From assembly GCA_947492475.1 (NCBI GenBank), contig CANLNM010000001.1, positions 806,001-870,000 on the forward strand: a stretch of 64,000 nt of DNA. The letters are read 5' to 3'. A program made the position numbers and the translations under genes. The notes beneath the pieces are model-generated. The model had not been told where the DNA came from. It was given only the letters and a program-made list of their open reading frames with translations, and ran no database searches. Source of the stretch: an uncultured Paracoccaceae bacterium. GTDB lineage: Bacteria > Pseudomonadota > Alphaproteobacteria > Rhodobacterales > Rhodobacteraceae. This document shows positions 63,707 to 64,000 of this stretch, one piece after another (position 1 is the stretch's first letter; the number at the start of each line of letters is the position of its first letter).

Positions 63707-64000
63707 ATGAGTTGGGAAGTCGCCAAATTCTGTTCCGAACGGAAATTCGGGAGTCCGGTCCGTAAGCAGATCATAATGTTCTTAGCGGACAAGGCTAGCG
63801 ACGATGGGTCGGGAATTTGGTGCTCTAAAGGCACAATTCACCGGCACACTGAACTGGGTGAAAGCACGGTCAAGCGCGCGATGAACGAGCTGGTTCAAGA
63901 AGGAATTTTGATCCAAACCGGGCAGCATCGACGATGCAAGCACGGCTATACAGTCGTCTATCATATGAATTTGACAATCGTCCAAACGCTGGAATTGATT
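63707..64000 (+). CDS. Helix-turn-helix (replication-type) protein, N-terminal part
   Basis: The frame is open from ATG 63707 to the end of the window, 98 codons. The protein reads MSWEVAKFCSERKFGSPVRK and so on, with a winged-helix segment (STVKRAMNELVQEGILIQTG) of the HTH-36 type seen in phage and plasmid replication proteins. The C-terminus is missing. It follows the AlpA-like gene by 44 bases. Confidence 0.65.
   Translation, partial: MSWEVAKFCSERKFGSPVRKQIIMFLADKASDDGSGIWCSKGTIHRHTELGESTVKRAMNELVQEGILIQTGQHRRCKHGYTVVYHMNLTIVQTLELI

Noticed and set aside
1-64000. CRISPR array or insertion sequence
   Set aside because: No regularly spaced direct repeats and no transposase were found in the window.

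Overview
The window looks like chromosome of a marine Rhodobacterales (Roseobacter-group) alphaproteobacterium. Supporting signs are a nusB/ribH/ribB/ribE/ribD/nrdR block, tetrameric sarcosine oxidase genes, Tad pilus genes behind a TTAA-N7-TTAA CtrA site, a GTTC-N7-GTTC SOS box before mmcB, and an alphaproteobacterial-type tRNA-His (no G-1, G1:U72, A73). Gene density is high and most intergenic gaps are under 150 bp. All names come from reading the sequence; no database was searched.

Layout. 1-9.9 kb: the N-terminus of a Suv3-like helicase, a TPR protein, an SCP2 protein with a lipase-like hydrolase, an M3 peptidase, a phosphatase, an M19 dipeptidase, an oxidoreductase, rpoH and an RluA-type pseudouridine synthase. 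9.9-11.5 kb: tRNA-His, mmcB with its LexA box, and a structured RNA best read as 6S RNA. 11.5-22.9 kb: the riboflavin/nusB/nrdR genes, interrupted by three capsule export genes (kpsS, a kpsD-like gene, kpsC) on the other strand. 23-28.1 kb: small proteins, rpoD and dnaG, with a cluster of GANTC (CcrM) sites before rpoD. 28.2-34.8 kb: soxBDAG and glutamate dehydrogenase. 35.2-38.1 kb: three Tad minor pilus proteins. 38.1-45.4 kb: a TetR regulator, hom, a ceramidase-like protein, glpX, an isochorismatase-type hydrolase, recJ and tRNA-Glu. 45.5-52 kb: a DsbA/FrnE protein, then a LysR-type regulator divergent from gcdH, a fused alpha-beta E1 dehydrogenase and an FAD oxidoreductase. 52-59.6 kb: a LacI-regulated sugar or compatible-solute ABC system with a GH63-like glycosidase. 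59.6-61 kb: an omega-aminotransferase whose Shine-Dalgarno sequence lies inside a hairpin. 61.1 kb to the end: tRNA-Ser followed by the start of an integrated island (integrase, unknown protein, AlpA-like protein, HTH replication-type protein).

How it fits together. The catabolic genes suit an organism living on osmolytes and amino acids: sarcosine demethylation, glutamate deamination, glutaryl-CoA oxidation, glycoside uptake with intracellular hydrolysis, and beta-alanine-type transamination. The least ordinary features are a DUF11-like beta-sandwich domain inserted in the first ABC permease, extra N-terminal membrane helices in its partner, the SD-masking hairpin, the in-phase LacI operator pair and the tRNA-Ser island.
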